Source: Sycon ciliatum
Lineage: Eukaryota; Porifera; Calcarea; Leucosolenida; Sycettidae
Length of the DNA: 64,000 nt
Assembly (NCBI RefSeq): GCF_964019385.1
Contig: NC_088644.1
Location: 37,317,442-37,381,441, forward strand
Direction of reading: 5' to 3'
Shown: positions 11,038 through 22,300 of the stretch, piece after piece
Layout of the letters: the number at the start of each line of letters is the position of its first letter
Position numbering within the stretch: the first letter of the stretch is position 1
The notes under the pieces: model-generated
The model's input: the letters and a program-made list of their open reading frames with translations, nothing else
What the model was told of the DNA's origin: nothing
Database searches by the model: none
Position numbers and translations under genes: made by a program

Positions 11038-14000
11038 ATGGCGACTGTATCGAATCCGGATTGGGATAGCTTACTCAATGGTTCTGCCGATGGGCAATCT
11101 GTGAATGGGAATCTAGGACATGGTGATCTTTTGGCAACGTTGCTTGGAGAAGCTGACCAACTTCAGGTACCATGCCCAATATAATTTTATTAATGCGATT
11201 AAATAGTATAAGTGAAGCGGACATTACAAAATGATGAATGAGAATACATGTATCTAAAATGGTTGTTCCTAATCGATTTTCTTGAGACTATCATCAGGGA
11301 AAATCGTCTCACAATAGAGGCTATACGGAGAAACAAACTACTTATAGGTTATCGGATAGTGGGAAGTATACAAGGTGAGGTGTGAAAAAAAACTAAAGTG
11401 GGAGAGAAGACGAAAGAAATTAGAAGAAAAGATGTGAGAGTGTTCTGACGGTGTGAGCTACTACAAAAGGTGAGTGAAATGAAGGCGTGGAAGCAGGTGA
11501 ATGTGATAGAGCGAGGAACTGTGAGGTGTAGGTGTATGCGAATGAATACGTGTGTGAATGCTAGGTGAAGAGTCTCAGTTTTGTGACATTTTCTTTCTGA
11601 ATGCATAGATTAGGATTGTGTTTACGGATGAAAACAGCTTCTAATACCTTAAGTTCACGAAACCTACGAGCACGACACAAAACAGTGAAGCATGAATCAT
11701 CATACACTGAGCAGCATTGGCTACTAGACAAGAGGTGTTTCTTAATTGCTGACCCTTTCGTTGTGGTCTCACCTTCAGTCCGGTCATCTTCATCTTGGTT
11801 GTAACACTCTCACATCTTTTCTTCTAATTTCTTTCGTCTTCTCTCCCACTTTAGTTTTTTTTCACACCTCACCTTGTATACTTCCCACTATCCGATAACC
11901 TATAAGTAGTTTGTTTCTCCGTATAGCCTCTATTGTGAGACGATTTTCCCTGATGATAGTCTCAAGAAAATCGATTAGGAACAACCATTTTAGATACATG
12001 TATTCTCATTCATCATTTTGTAATGTCCGCTTCACTTATACTATTAATCGCATTAATAAAGTTATTGTCTCCTCGTCGCCTTTTCAATATAATTTTAGAT
12101 CAAAATAATTTCAATTTAATAATTGATATCATCGATCGATGATGCATTTATTGAGCTATGGTAAAATTTAATAAGATCTATGATCCTTGATCATGGTGAT
12201 GCGTGGTGCCACATGGACGAACTACTACTTACCAGCATGCGCCACTGCCTCACCAACCACACTGAATGAAGACTTCTTGTGGTCTGGATTTCCTGAAGCC
12301 ACGCTTTCAGATTTTCGCTCATCCAGACAAACATATTGGATACCCCGTAAGAAAGCCTTAGGCCTGTGGGGATGCCCTATTAAAACTATTTAATAAATAA
12401 TGGTAGTGGCAATCAATTTTTTCTTCAGACTTTTTCCTTTTCCATTCCCTCCACCAGTGAATAAATAATAAATAATAAGCCGTCATCAAGAAGTACTCCT
12501 GAGACTGACATGCATGTCACTGTGTGTATTCATATCATGTTCCAGGGATGCAGCCTTGGAGTCAGTGGTAACGAAGGTGGTGCAGACCACCAGGCAACGC
12601 ACAATGGATTGTTGCTATCGCAGGCCGAGGAGCTGGACATCCTGGCACTGCTTGGCTCGGGAGATTTACCGGACATGACTGCTCGACTGCCGTCTCCTGC
12701 TCAGCCCGACATTGCCAATAGTCCTCAGTCAGTGGGCAGCACTACGGCGTACAGCACTTCCACTGCTGCCAGTCCTTTGAGCAGTGTTGGATCAGGCAGC
12801 GGCCGGGATGCGGACATCTCCTCTGCATCGTCACCTGAGTCGGTTGCCTCCTCTATGCAGCATAACCCTAGCAATCAAGTTCACCAGCACTGCTATTCTG
12901 CGGACATCTCAACCGGCGCTGCTTCAAACATGGTGCCAATGTCACTAGAGGGCTTACTTGCTGGCACCGACCTACCGTCAATGGGTCCCGGTTTGATCAC
13001 CGAAGAGCAGTTGACAAGTTTACATGCATCGTTTGAACTGCCGCGGCCCGTCACCGCCAGAGGAACGAAGTCGTTGGGCCAGACATCACTGGCCGGTGTG
13101 GACTTCAGTGCTTTCTCTACCACCATGACAAGTAGTAGTTCAGCAATCACTACAGATGTGGGACGATCACCGGCGCAAGATGTTTCCATAGACCTGTCAT
13201 TCTCTGCAGACCCGACATTCTCCAGTACATTCAGCGATGACCTTGCGGGAGCACCGGAAAGTCAGGGTATTACTTCTGCGGACGGCAGGGTAAGTTTAAT
13301 CCCAAACACGGTGTGTTCTTTTGTTCTGCCGCCCATGACTGAAGGACGGTCAATGTGTTTTTTTCGGTGATACACTATGTCTGCATACCATTCTATTTCT
13401 TTTCGACTCACAGTTTGGTCAGGGAGTAGGATCACACCCTGGTTTGCGCCTCGGTTATATTCACTTTGTGATGTACTTCTTACTCGAGTGTTTGTTCTGG
13501 AGTGGCAGTAGTATCTAGTATACTCTGTCATTTGCCTGGGAAATTCATTGAGGTGAGGTCCATACCATTGTTCGATGCTGCATTTAAGATGTTCATGTTC
13601 TTGATGTGCTCCGTAGTTGTATTTCATAGCAGCAAACAAGCCTTGAGTGTTCTTGTTGTTCTGTTCTGTACTTGTGTGTCATATGCGTGTATCTGCTACT
13701 ACCCATGCTGTCTATGGCTGCATCAATAATAGTGTGTTCTGCGTCGTTTGCAGGCATGCTTGGTAAAAAAAAAATTTTCCTTGCGTAGGGATGAATAATT
13801 ATCTGATCGATGATAATTAACCGTATTGCGTGACTGATCCTTTCAATGTTCTAATCTTTCAAGTGACGTTTCCTTTTCTACCTGGACTCCTCCTTGGTTT
13901 CCCTTTTCTCTCTAGCTCCTCTCCTGTACCTTCTTGTTATTGTTCACTTAAATGTGGGTCTTTGAATAAACAAGTTGATTACGCATGCTGTCTATTGCCA

Positions 14001-17000
14001 CACAGGAACGACTTGTCCTTAGTTCTGAAGAGAAGCGACTCCTGGCCGCCGAGAATTTTGAGCTACCACAATACCTACCCCTGACCAAGGTACAGTGCCA
14101 GTAGCAGCAGGTTTTGGGCTCTCATAATAAAACAGTCCGTAGTGCATTTGAATGCGCTGAGTTCTTCGACCATTGTTGTTCTTACCGGCTGCTGCTTGTA
14201 ATAAAAAAACGTTGTGTCGAGCAGATTTTGTGCTGCCTCTGTTTAGGGTGGTGCTCTATTCTTCTTTCTCGTATAAAGTGCGGAGGGGATGTGTCCAAGT
14301 GTACTTGTCAGTATTTTCCCCTGCGGAATACTGTATACAATATCTATTCGTAGCGCAGCGTGCAGTTAGAGACTGCTACAGTCAGACCTCGCATAACCGC
14401 ACACATCCGTTTTCCACAAAAATATCCGGATAGGCGAGGGAACCGGATAATCGAACACACATACTGCATGTAAGCATGGCATATGCTGTACATTTGTAAC
14501 CAACTTTTTTCTTCCGGATGGCGAGGGATCCGGATAAACGAGGACCGGATAAGCGAGGTCTGACTGTAGTTGTAGTCCACTTTTTGGAGTACCGTGTAAT
14601 TCAAGCGAATCGGCCTATCTTATTGTATGGGTCCAAAGAAAACGATCTGGATAATACAAGTGCATGTAGAATGATGCATGCAGTTTACTTCGACACTAGA
14701 GTGACACATACGTACGGATTTACGTCGTTTCATGTGACTCTCATCTGTTCGTTATTACATTTTGAATGTGGACTACAGCGAATTATTATAATGGGTATCA
14801 TAATATGATACCCATTATAATAATCCGTACCTTTGGGTATCATAATATGATACCCAAAGGTAACTCAATCTGTGGACAGCATGCTGTTTCGTCCTTTGTG
14901 GACTCAAATACCCAAAGGTAGACATTTATGATTTTAGAGCTAAAAACAATAGCATAAAACACTGGCAAATATAGCGCTAAGATCACAGCTGCGAATCTAG
15001 AGCGAGCAGTCTACAATGGTCTACTAGAATGGTGTGAGTGATTTTCAAAGTAACGATAATGTACATGACCAGCATTCCATTTCTGTTCTTCTTTGCAGCA
15101 AGAAGAAAAGAACTTGAAGCGAGTGAGGCGGAAGATCAAGAATAAGGTATGTTGTTGTGTGCAGACCACTGAGCCTGTCGTGCTTTGTTGTGTTGTGCAT
15201 ATATTTCAAGGACTTGGCCTGCCGCTATCGGAGGTATGAGCATTCAGCACCAAACCCTTCCCATACATGTGTGTACTTCGAAGTAGACGAAATTTCCAAT
15301 AAGGCCACACGTTTTTATTTCTATGTTTCTCGTCACCCGCGCGCATACGATTCAGGAGTCTGGAAGAAAAAAGAGAAAAAAACCTGTGCTGCACTGACTG
15401 TGCATGTGGGGACCAGCACACTCATGCACATGTACATAATGTGGCCTGGCCTGCGCAACACATGATGCAAGGACGGCATTATTTGTGCGCAATCTAGCTG
15501 CACATGCACAGATTGTGACAGAAGCTCCTACCACATACTAGTTACTAACTATGGATGCTATTTTGCATGGTGTATTGGTGGATTTTAGTGTGAACAAAGG
15601 TCTAATAAACTTTTTTATATTTTTCGGTCATTTTTTATTTTTTTCCACCTCTCGCATACGTTTTTAGATTTTCAGGTGACGAGAAACATAGAAATAAAAA
15701 CGTGTGGCCTAACACACGTTTACACGTTTTGTAGTAGTAAGCCAGATGGTAGTTGTGTAGTATGGCATTAATGTTCTGTGACCATTGCTTTTCCCTCCGA
15801 TTCACTGCGTGATGTGTAATACAGTTGATTTGCATGGCTGTTGTATGAAGACATGGTGGTTGTGTTGTCTCTTGTGGTTCAGATTTCCGCCCTGGACAGT
15901 CGAAAGCGCAAGAAGGAGTACGTCGACGGCTTGGAGACCAGGTTGGTTGCAGCCGCCATTGCCACTGCTGCTGTGTAACTTGCAAAGTTATTGTTGCTGC
16001 TGGTTGTGCTGATGACAAGGGTACTGCGGTACTTGTAGGAGGCACTGCTGCTCGTGATAGGTGGGAAACGGCCCACAAACTGGGTTGTATTAAATTACGT
16101 GATTTGTGTTGTTTGTCCTCTTCTATTCACAGAGTTGAATCAACAACTGGCGAGAATCGCCGGCTGCAGAGTCGAGTGCGCCTTCTGGAAGACACCAACA
16201 AGTAAGACCTTGTGTAGAGATACCAAGGGTATCCCAATGCCATGATTGAACTGCAACCCCCTGGAAAAGCAGCACATTTTCCGCCAAACGCCTGAAAGTT
16301 TGATGAGCCTTTCATCTCTCACACCCGTCCTCTCTAAGATTAAGAAATTCAGAATGCCCAACCATGTGCTCTTATGAAAGTGATGTGATGCTCGTGTCCG
16401 CTCTCCTTTTTGACAGGAATCTAATGGTCCACCTGAAGAAGCTGCAGGATCTAGTCGTGGCAATCTATCCGACTGCCAAGCCAATGCATACCGGTGTTGC
16501 TGTAAGGGCCGCTCTATTGATCATTCTTCAACTGTACCCTGTCACTGTTGAATTGTGCCTGTGTTCTGCCTGTGTTTCAACTTGGTTATCTGTAGGGATG
16601 CATAGTAGCGAGGTATTATACTCTACCACAGTGTGCAGCATAGACCCTCTCAGTTTGCGAACCTTGTCTCTTGAGCTGATGTTTCACCGCCTGCCGCTGC
16701 CATTCTCTGGTGTTTACTTTCCCTGCAGGTGTTTGTGTTGTCATTCGCCCTGTTTCTCATGCCGGGCTACTTGCCAAGTGCTGCTCCAACAGCTATGGAA
16801 GTCAGCATGGCATACGTTGGCGGAAAAGGTAATTGCTCTAATGTTCTCTGGATTATGCTGATTGACTTTTGAGGTGAACTTGCAGAGATCTTTGAGGGTG
16901 GCGGCGTCCATAGAATGCGGAAAACTCAGCCCTACTGGATCTCTCGTGAACCGTGATTTTTGCAGATCGACTCAAGCTCTGAGACTCCAGTCATCGTCTT

Positions 17001-17474
17001 CAATTTTTTGTGTTTTGAAGGGCCCTTTGAAAAAACTATCAGTGTGTGTGTGTGTGTTGCAGTGTGCGTCCGCTGCGCACTCCTGAAGTGCTGACGATCT
17101 TGCCGGGTTTGTTTCGTGTTTGTTTGTGTGCAGTGCGTACTAGAGTGCTCTTGGCACCCGAGGTCTCTCTCGGACACATGACACAGGAGCAAGCACAGCC
17201 GCCCACAGATGAGCCGCCGGAACAGTTGTCCAGGCACTCAAAAGGCGATGATCAGGTGGATAAAGATAAGGATTCTGATACTCGGAAAGAAGTTCCCAAT
17301 GCTGCGCGCAAAGAAGACCCCGACGTACATGCAGACGACAAGAAGAAGTTAGATCCTCCAGCAGAATCAGAGGCTGATGGCACGCCACCTGATGGGTTGC
17401 TTCACGAGCAACAGCTAGATGAGAGTGACTGGGCTATACCGCTACCTTTGCATCAAGTGCGCGACGAAATATAG
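11038..17474 (+). CDS. CREB3L: CREB3/OASIS-family membrane-tethered bZIP transcription factor
   Basis: In known members the protein sits in the ER membrane, is cut by site-1 and site-2 proteases in the Golgi, and the N-terminal bZIP part enters the nucleus. Nine exons join in frame: 11038-11166, 12546-13289, 14006-14089, 15099-15146, 15883-15941, 16133-16201, 16417-16501, 16729-16828 and 17134-17474, giving 552 residues. Residues 44-291 are a Ser/Thr-rich acidic region, presumably the activation domain. The family hallmark 'EEKRLLAAENFELP...LPLTK' precedes the basic region (VRRKIKNKISALDSRKRKKE, N-x7-R kept), then EYVDGLETR and a leucine zipper. A short hydrophobic segment (VFVLSFALFLMPGYL, about 405-421) is followed by RVLL (443-446), matching a site-1 protease RxxL site. 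The acidic C-terminal tail would be luminal. Which paralogue it represents is unresolved. Confidence 0.9.
11177..12097. mobile_element. Long inverted-repeat element in bZIP intron 1
   Basis: About 260 bases at 11187-11444 recur almost perfectly inverted at 11803-12060, around a spacer of about 358 bases. The 13-base 'caatataatttta' occurs directly repeated at 11177-11189 and 12085-12097, and may be the target duplication or part of the ends. No transposase frame. It would form a very long hairpin in the pre-mRNA. Confidence 0.8.
12341..12400 (+). repeat. Dispersed 3'-tail repeat, copy 1
   Basis: 'taccccgtaagaaagcct' and following bases recur at about 28797-28860, both running into A/T-rich 'taataa' tails. 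This looks like the 3' end of a LINE or SINE with a short tandem-repeat tail. Confidence 0.5.
14379..14566. mobile_element. Pogo/Tigger-like MITE, copy 1
   Basis: CAGTCAGACCTCGCATAACC and ATAAGCGAGGTCTGACTG are inverted ends flanked by TA. The interior repeats 'ccggataagcgagg'-type motifs. Two more copies are at 27364-27491 and 52218-52391. Located in bZIP intron 3. Confidence 0.85.
14780..14920. repeat. Two adjacent palindromes sharing a core
   Basis: 14780-14823 and 14828-14862 are near-perfect dyads around the same core 'gggtatcataatatgatacc', with different outer arms (ATTATTATAAT and TACCTTT). Half of the second arm recurs at 14909-14919. Located in bZIP intron 3, between the exons for the LPLTK motif and the basic region. 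Confidence 0.7.
15302..15710. mobile_element. Inverted-repeat element in bZIP intron 4
   Basis: About 36 bases at 15302-15338 ('ccacacgtttttatttctat') recur inverted at 15674-15710 with no obvious mismatch. The interior has no coding features. Probably a non-autonomous DNA element. Confidence 0.7.
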
Positions 17475-18717
17475 TGGACTGCAGCTTTAAAAGGTGCTTC
17501 ATACGCATAGTGAGCGCTCCCTCGTCTCCCATAAAACACAAGGAAAGATGTTCCACTTTCCATTACGTTGAGCGAATTATTCTTCGTGGTTTGGAGCAAG
17601 ATTTATTTACCCACCGTGCTCTTTATTTTGTACACGTTCATGCGCACCTTGAGAAACGTTCATGTACATGTAAAGAATAGCTGTTGACGATTCTAGATCT
17701 GTACTTTCACTGTTGATTTGATTGCTGACTGGATTGAAAGATGTTGGTATCTTAGATATTATGCGATTGTTTCCGAGTAAGCATAGCAACCCAACTAACG
17801 CTCCTTTTACGTAGTTTTTATAATGTCAGCACTCTCTGCTGGTCCAAGTATGTTGGCTTGCATGACTTCTACGTTTTTTTGCTCTCTCCTATGCTTTGGC
17901 TATATTTGAGTTTACCTGTACATGTGCAGGCTCTTCTGCGATTTTTTTCGTATCTCTCTTTCACTGACTCTAATTCGTTGGGATTGCGGTGGTCTGCCCA
18001 TCTTTTCCTACTTGATTTTCTGTTGGCTTTTAATTTCAGGCATTCAACCGTTCAAAGCGAATACATTTCTGCAACAGAAGGTAAAGTGGTAGCCGCTGAA
18101 ACGACAACTTTGTCGTTTCGGGTAGAAAACAGTTGCGGGGTGTGTGTGTGTGTATGTGTGTGTGTGTGTGTGTTTGTGTGTGTACCGTCTTGGTCGTTTT
18201 ATGCCGATGTACTCCGTGTTGTGTAGACCAGGTGTGCATTGGTGGTCGATTCACATGGCTTCGCCAGTTGTATGGATTAGACAGTTATCTGGCGCAAGTC
18301 TTGATCTGCCTCATTCCAATCTTGTTCGCTATCGTTGCTATAAGTGAAAATCTGTGGGTGCACATCCAGTGCATTTGCAGATTTGCGTGCTTCTCTTGCG
18401 ACGGGCGTATACATGGTACATGGTACATGGTACATGGTACAAGGTGTGACAATGTGTGTGTGTGTGGTGGTGGTGGGGTGTGTGTGTGTATGTGGTAGTG
18501 GGGTGTGTGGTGGTGGTGGTGTGTGTGTGTGTGTGTGTGTGTGTTTGTGCCTGTGCATGTGTGTTTGTGCGCGTGCATGTGCGTTTGTGCGCGTGCATGT
18601 GCGTTTGTGCCCGTGCATGTGTGTGCGCGTGCATGTGCGTTTGTGCCCGTGCATGTGTGTGCGCGTGCATGTGCGTTTGTGCGCGTGCATGTGTGTGCAT
18701 GTGCGTTTGTGCGCGTG

Positions 18718-18750
<33 letters not shown>

Positions 18751-19197
18751 GTGCTGGTGGAATTTCTGTTGATTGTGGAGGCTTCCGATATCTACTGGAA
18801 CGGGTATGTGAATCAATCAATCAACTTCTTGCAAAAAATTAATATGTTCTAGTTACCAGCTAAACATTGTATAAAATGGCCGGTAGCAAGTCGTACAAAA
18901 CAACTCCCGGCCCATGCCTATGGCCGCCATGTATATAAATTATACACTGTACTCGTACGAGCTCGTACCGAAAAAAACTAATCAGGACGCCCCTAGTAGT
19001 AGGCTGAAGATCCAGGCATGTCCGTCTACTACAGTAGTCGGTACCTATCGATAACATAACCCCCCCTATCTTGATATTACCAAGAGTAGATAAACATCTA
19101 CTCTTGATATTACATGTATCAGATCCGCTGCCCATGACGTTCTATACGGTTGTTTTTCACAGTCATGTAGCTTCAAGATTCCTATCCTTTCAGTCAA
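17475..19197. other. 3' flank of the bZIP gene and GT-rich DNA
   Basis: No gene recognised. 18140-18182 is (GT)n. 18411-18440 is a short 'acatggt' array. 18456-18755 is a GT-rich minisatellite with repeated 'gtgcgtttgtgcgcgtgcat' units. Long open frames across it are repeat artefacts. Confidence 0.7.
18328..18425 (+). repeat. Direct repeat, copy 1 of 2
   Basis: About 98 bases containing 'gtgggtgcacatccagtgca' recur at 21112-21210 with few changes. Both copies lie next to GT-rich tracts, so the repeat plus tract may have been duplicated together or belong to one element. Confidence 0.75.
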
Positions 19198-19269
19198 TCC
19201 TCGGTAGTATAGTGGTAAGTATCTCCGCCTGTCACGCGGAAGACCCGGGTTCGATTCCCGGCCGGGGAG
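19198..19269 (+). tRNA. tRNA-Asp (GTC)
   Basis: The 72-base sequence starts TCCTCGGTAGTATAGTGGTA and ends CCGGGGA plus discriminator G. The acceptor stem, D arm, anticodon loop CTGTCAC with anticodon GTC, and T arm with GTTCGATTC all match canonical eukaryotic tRNA-Asp. A T-run at 19278-19284 serves as a pol III terminator. There is no intron. It ends 124 bases before the MRPS25 start codon on the same strand. Confidence 0.95.
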
Positions 19270-19393
19270 GACATTTCTTTTTTTCTCGTGTGTGCTAGAA
19301 TTTTTCTTGGCATGTATTTTTGAAACCTTTTTTCGTTGTCTTTTCAATCACTATTCTCTGTTCTCAAGGAGACTGCAATGCAATGGAACCAAA

Positions 19394-22300
19394 ATGTCGT
19401 ACGGAAGTTTTCCCCATTATCGGACCTATAAACATCTGTCCAATGTCCCCTTTAGATTACATCCCGATGTTAGGGTCATGTTAGTCAACTACCACCACAA
19501 GGAGATCAACAGCAGAGGTCTATTGTAAGTATTTTGTGCCCTGTGAATGTAAAATGTTCTCACCAGAATTTCCCTCAGTTTTATGTGATTGAGCATATTA
19601 TCATGTTGCGATGTGTTGACGTGAAAGTTGCGCTGGTGGTGCGAGCCAGATGAAATTTCATCCTCTTAAACGTATCCCGATGTAGCAACATGCTTGGCAA
19701 TTACCTGTTTGATTTCTAGAAAGAACAAAATATTCAAGCACCATTCTGTGCTTACAGTTTCGCCTCTATGTAGTGTATACCACCTATTTCCTTCCCTGCT
19801 ACAGTGTGGATGTTGTTTGCCTCGCACAGCCACTTCCCACACTGGCCTCAGCCCTATGCTGTGTTGCCAGTACTCGCTGACCTTCCTCCTATTCTTCTTC
19901 TGTGCGAACATCCACCGAGTTATTTGCTGCACCTTCTGTTTCCCTAGAGATGAACATAAGTAGTTTTATGCAGTACCAATGGTGATGCACTTATGTAGGA
20001 AACCTGTTGTCTATTTTAGTGGTGACGGCTCCTGTAACCAGTTTCCCTGATAGAATAATACCTATTCTACCGTCCTTCTTCTGCATGTAGTAGACCCTTG
20101 CGCACAGTGCTGCTTCAGTTGCGATCAGTAATTGTGCTGTGTGCATGTGAGTGCGCCGAATTAGTCCAGAGCTAGTTGCGCTGCACAAGTCCGCTAATGC
20201 ATCACATGTGTTCAGATAGGTATTCGATCTCCGGACAGCCAGCTGTTTTTAACCTTGATAGGGCTGATCAGCGGAGCCCAGAGTGACTGGCCGACGCGAT
20301 TGCAATAAGTTCTAGTGAACATGAAAGTATTTAAATTGGCTCAAAGCCTTCTAGTCAGAGTCCTCTAGCTGCGAGAAATACAGCCAGCTTTGCACTATGG
20401 CAGGTAGCTTGGACAGGCGTTTCGACCTTGTTATGTCTCGTCAGCGGAGCTCCGGGTGACTGGCCATCGCAGTCGCAATTAGTTCAGTGGACAACACAGT
20501 CATCGTGCTCGCATACTACCCACGTTCGAATGTTTGATGATTGCATGAACTTGTTCGGATTACTTGAAATCATGTGCATTTGCTTCAGCACTATACTACT
20601 CGGGATCTGTTTTCAATGAATACAATCAACACCAACAACCATGGCATTTTTCGTGAACATATAATCTCTATTCTCTATCTCATATATAGCGATCATTTCT
20701 TTCTTCTCCATCTCCTCGTAAATTATTAATCTGTGCTTTTTTTTGGTTGATGGCGCATGTGCATGGGTGTGCTTTCTTCTTTGTGTGTTTCAGGAAATTT
20801 ATTTATGAGCGCGTTCCGCCTCTGCAGTTTGGCCACCCGAAAGTGCAAATTGTCCGTCAGGGCGACGAGCCTCACAAGCCATTGCCATATATTGAGGTTT
20901 TCTTCCGTAAGTCAATGGATATCGATTCGAATTGGCGACTGTGGTGCCAAGTAGCTGTCTTCATTTCTCGTGTCTTGAGCGATCGTAGACTGCATGTTGA
21001 CTGGTGTGGGGTGGTGTAGTCGTGATGCCGATATGGATGAGTGTGTACGTGTGAGTGTGCGTTTGTGTGTGTGTGTTGGGAGGGGGGGGGTCTCATGTCT
21101 CATTCAGATCTTGTCCGCTATCGTTCCTATAAGAGAAAAATCTGTGGGTGCACATCCAGTGCATTTGCAGATTAGCGTGCTTCTTTTGCGACGGGCGTAT
21201 ACATGGTACATGGGGGGGGGGGGGGGGTTGGGGTGCAATGCTGACTGGCTATATACAGTTTATGTGATGACGGTGTTGCTCTGTACAGACAATGGCAAGC
21301 GTGTATTCATTGACTGCGAGAACAAGTTGATGACCACGATCACACAGACGTTGGAGGCAGTCGCTGGTGACATGTGAGTTTGCAATTACAGTCGCATATC
21401 ACCCTCACTCACCGATTCCGGCATAAGAGAAGTGTTGTTGTTGTTGTTGTTGGCGAGTTGTCATTGTCCGTGAGGTTGAAAGTATGCAATCAAATGGTCC
21501 CTAGGTGTGAATATAGAGGTTGTGTGAGTACATCATACACTGCCATAGAGGTAGGGATCTCAGCGCGTGAACTGCGCAGCCAGTCTGCGCAGGTGAGATT
21601 TTCGATCCCTAACGCGTCCAGTGCAGAAATCGTGGAAAAGAACATTTTTTTCGAAATAAATCAAGTTGAAGAAGACAGTAGAAATGGCTGAATATTGCGT
21701 CCAGGAAAGCACGTTCTACGGCCATTTCCAAGCTACCTATCTCCCAGACACTCTCTCAGAGGAACTATGGAGGGTCAAAGAGCACAATCTTTCACTCTTG
21801 GACGCAGCGTGAACACCTCTTCTACTGAGCGCGATGTCTTCTCTCCGAGTGATAATGGCGGCGATGTTCGCGATGGCTGATGCACTGAAAATCGAAGTTA
21901 GGACAATCTAACCGGAGAAAACGTCTGAATTTTTGACTGAATCCTCTCTGAAGTGGGTTCTTGCCGCATGGAAAATTATAGGAAAATCGACCGGGGCAAT
22001 ATCGCCTTGGCCACGCTGTCCTTCGGCGGGAATTACAAAGTATGTTCGAACGACAATGAAGATGACGATTCCGCTAGTGTCCACCGCGTCCCCTACTGGC
22101 CCTAGTGTCGAAAATCGACCGTCGCCATTTTTCTGCTGTGTCCGCGAGCTGCACTCAAAACTCGATGACGCAATGTATGCGCAAACACCCTGCGCACTGC
22201 ACGCGCTGAGATCCCTAATAGAGGCAGACAGTTGAGTGGCAAACTGAGAGACATGTATACTGAGATTCTCTAAAAAGCCCTAGCTGAGTGGCAAAAGTGA

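Noticed and set aside
18277-18852. Cys/Val-rich and His/Thr-rich open frames up to 160 residues
   Set aside because: They read across a GT-rich minisatellite on both strands. All frames are open because stops are rare in the repeat.
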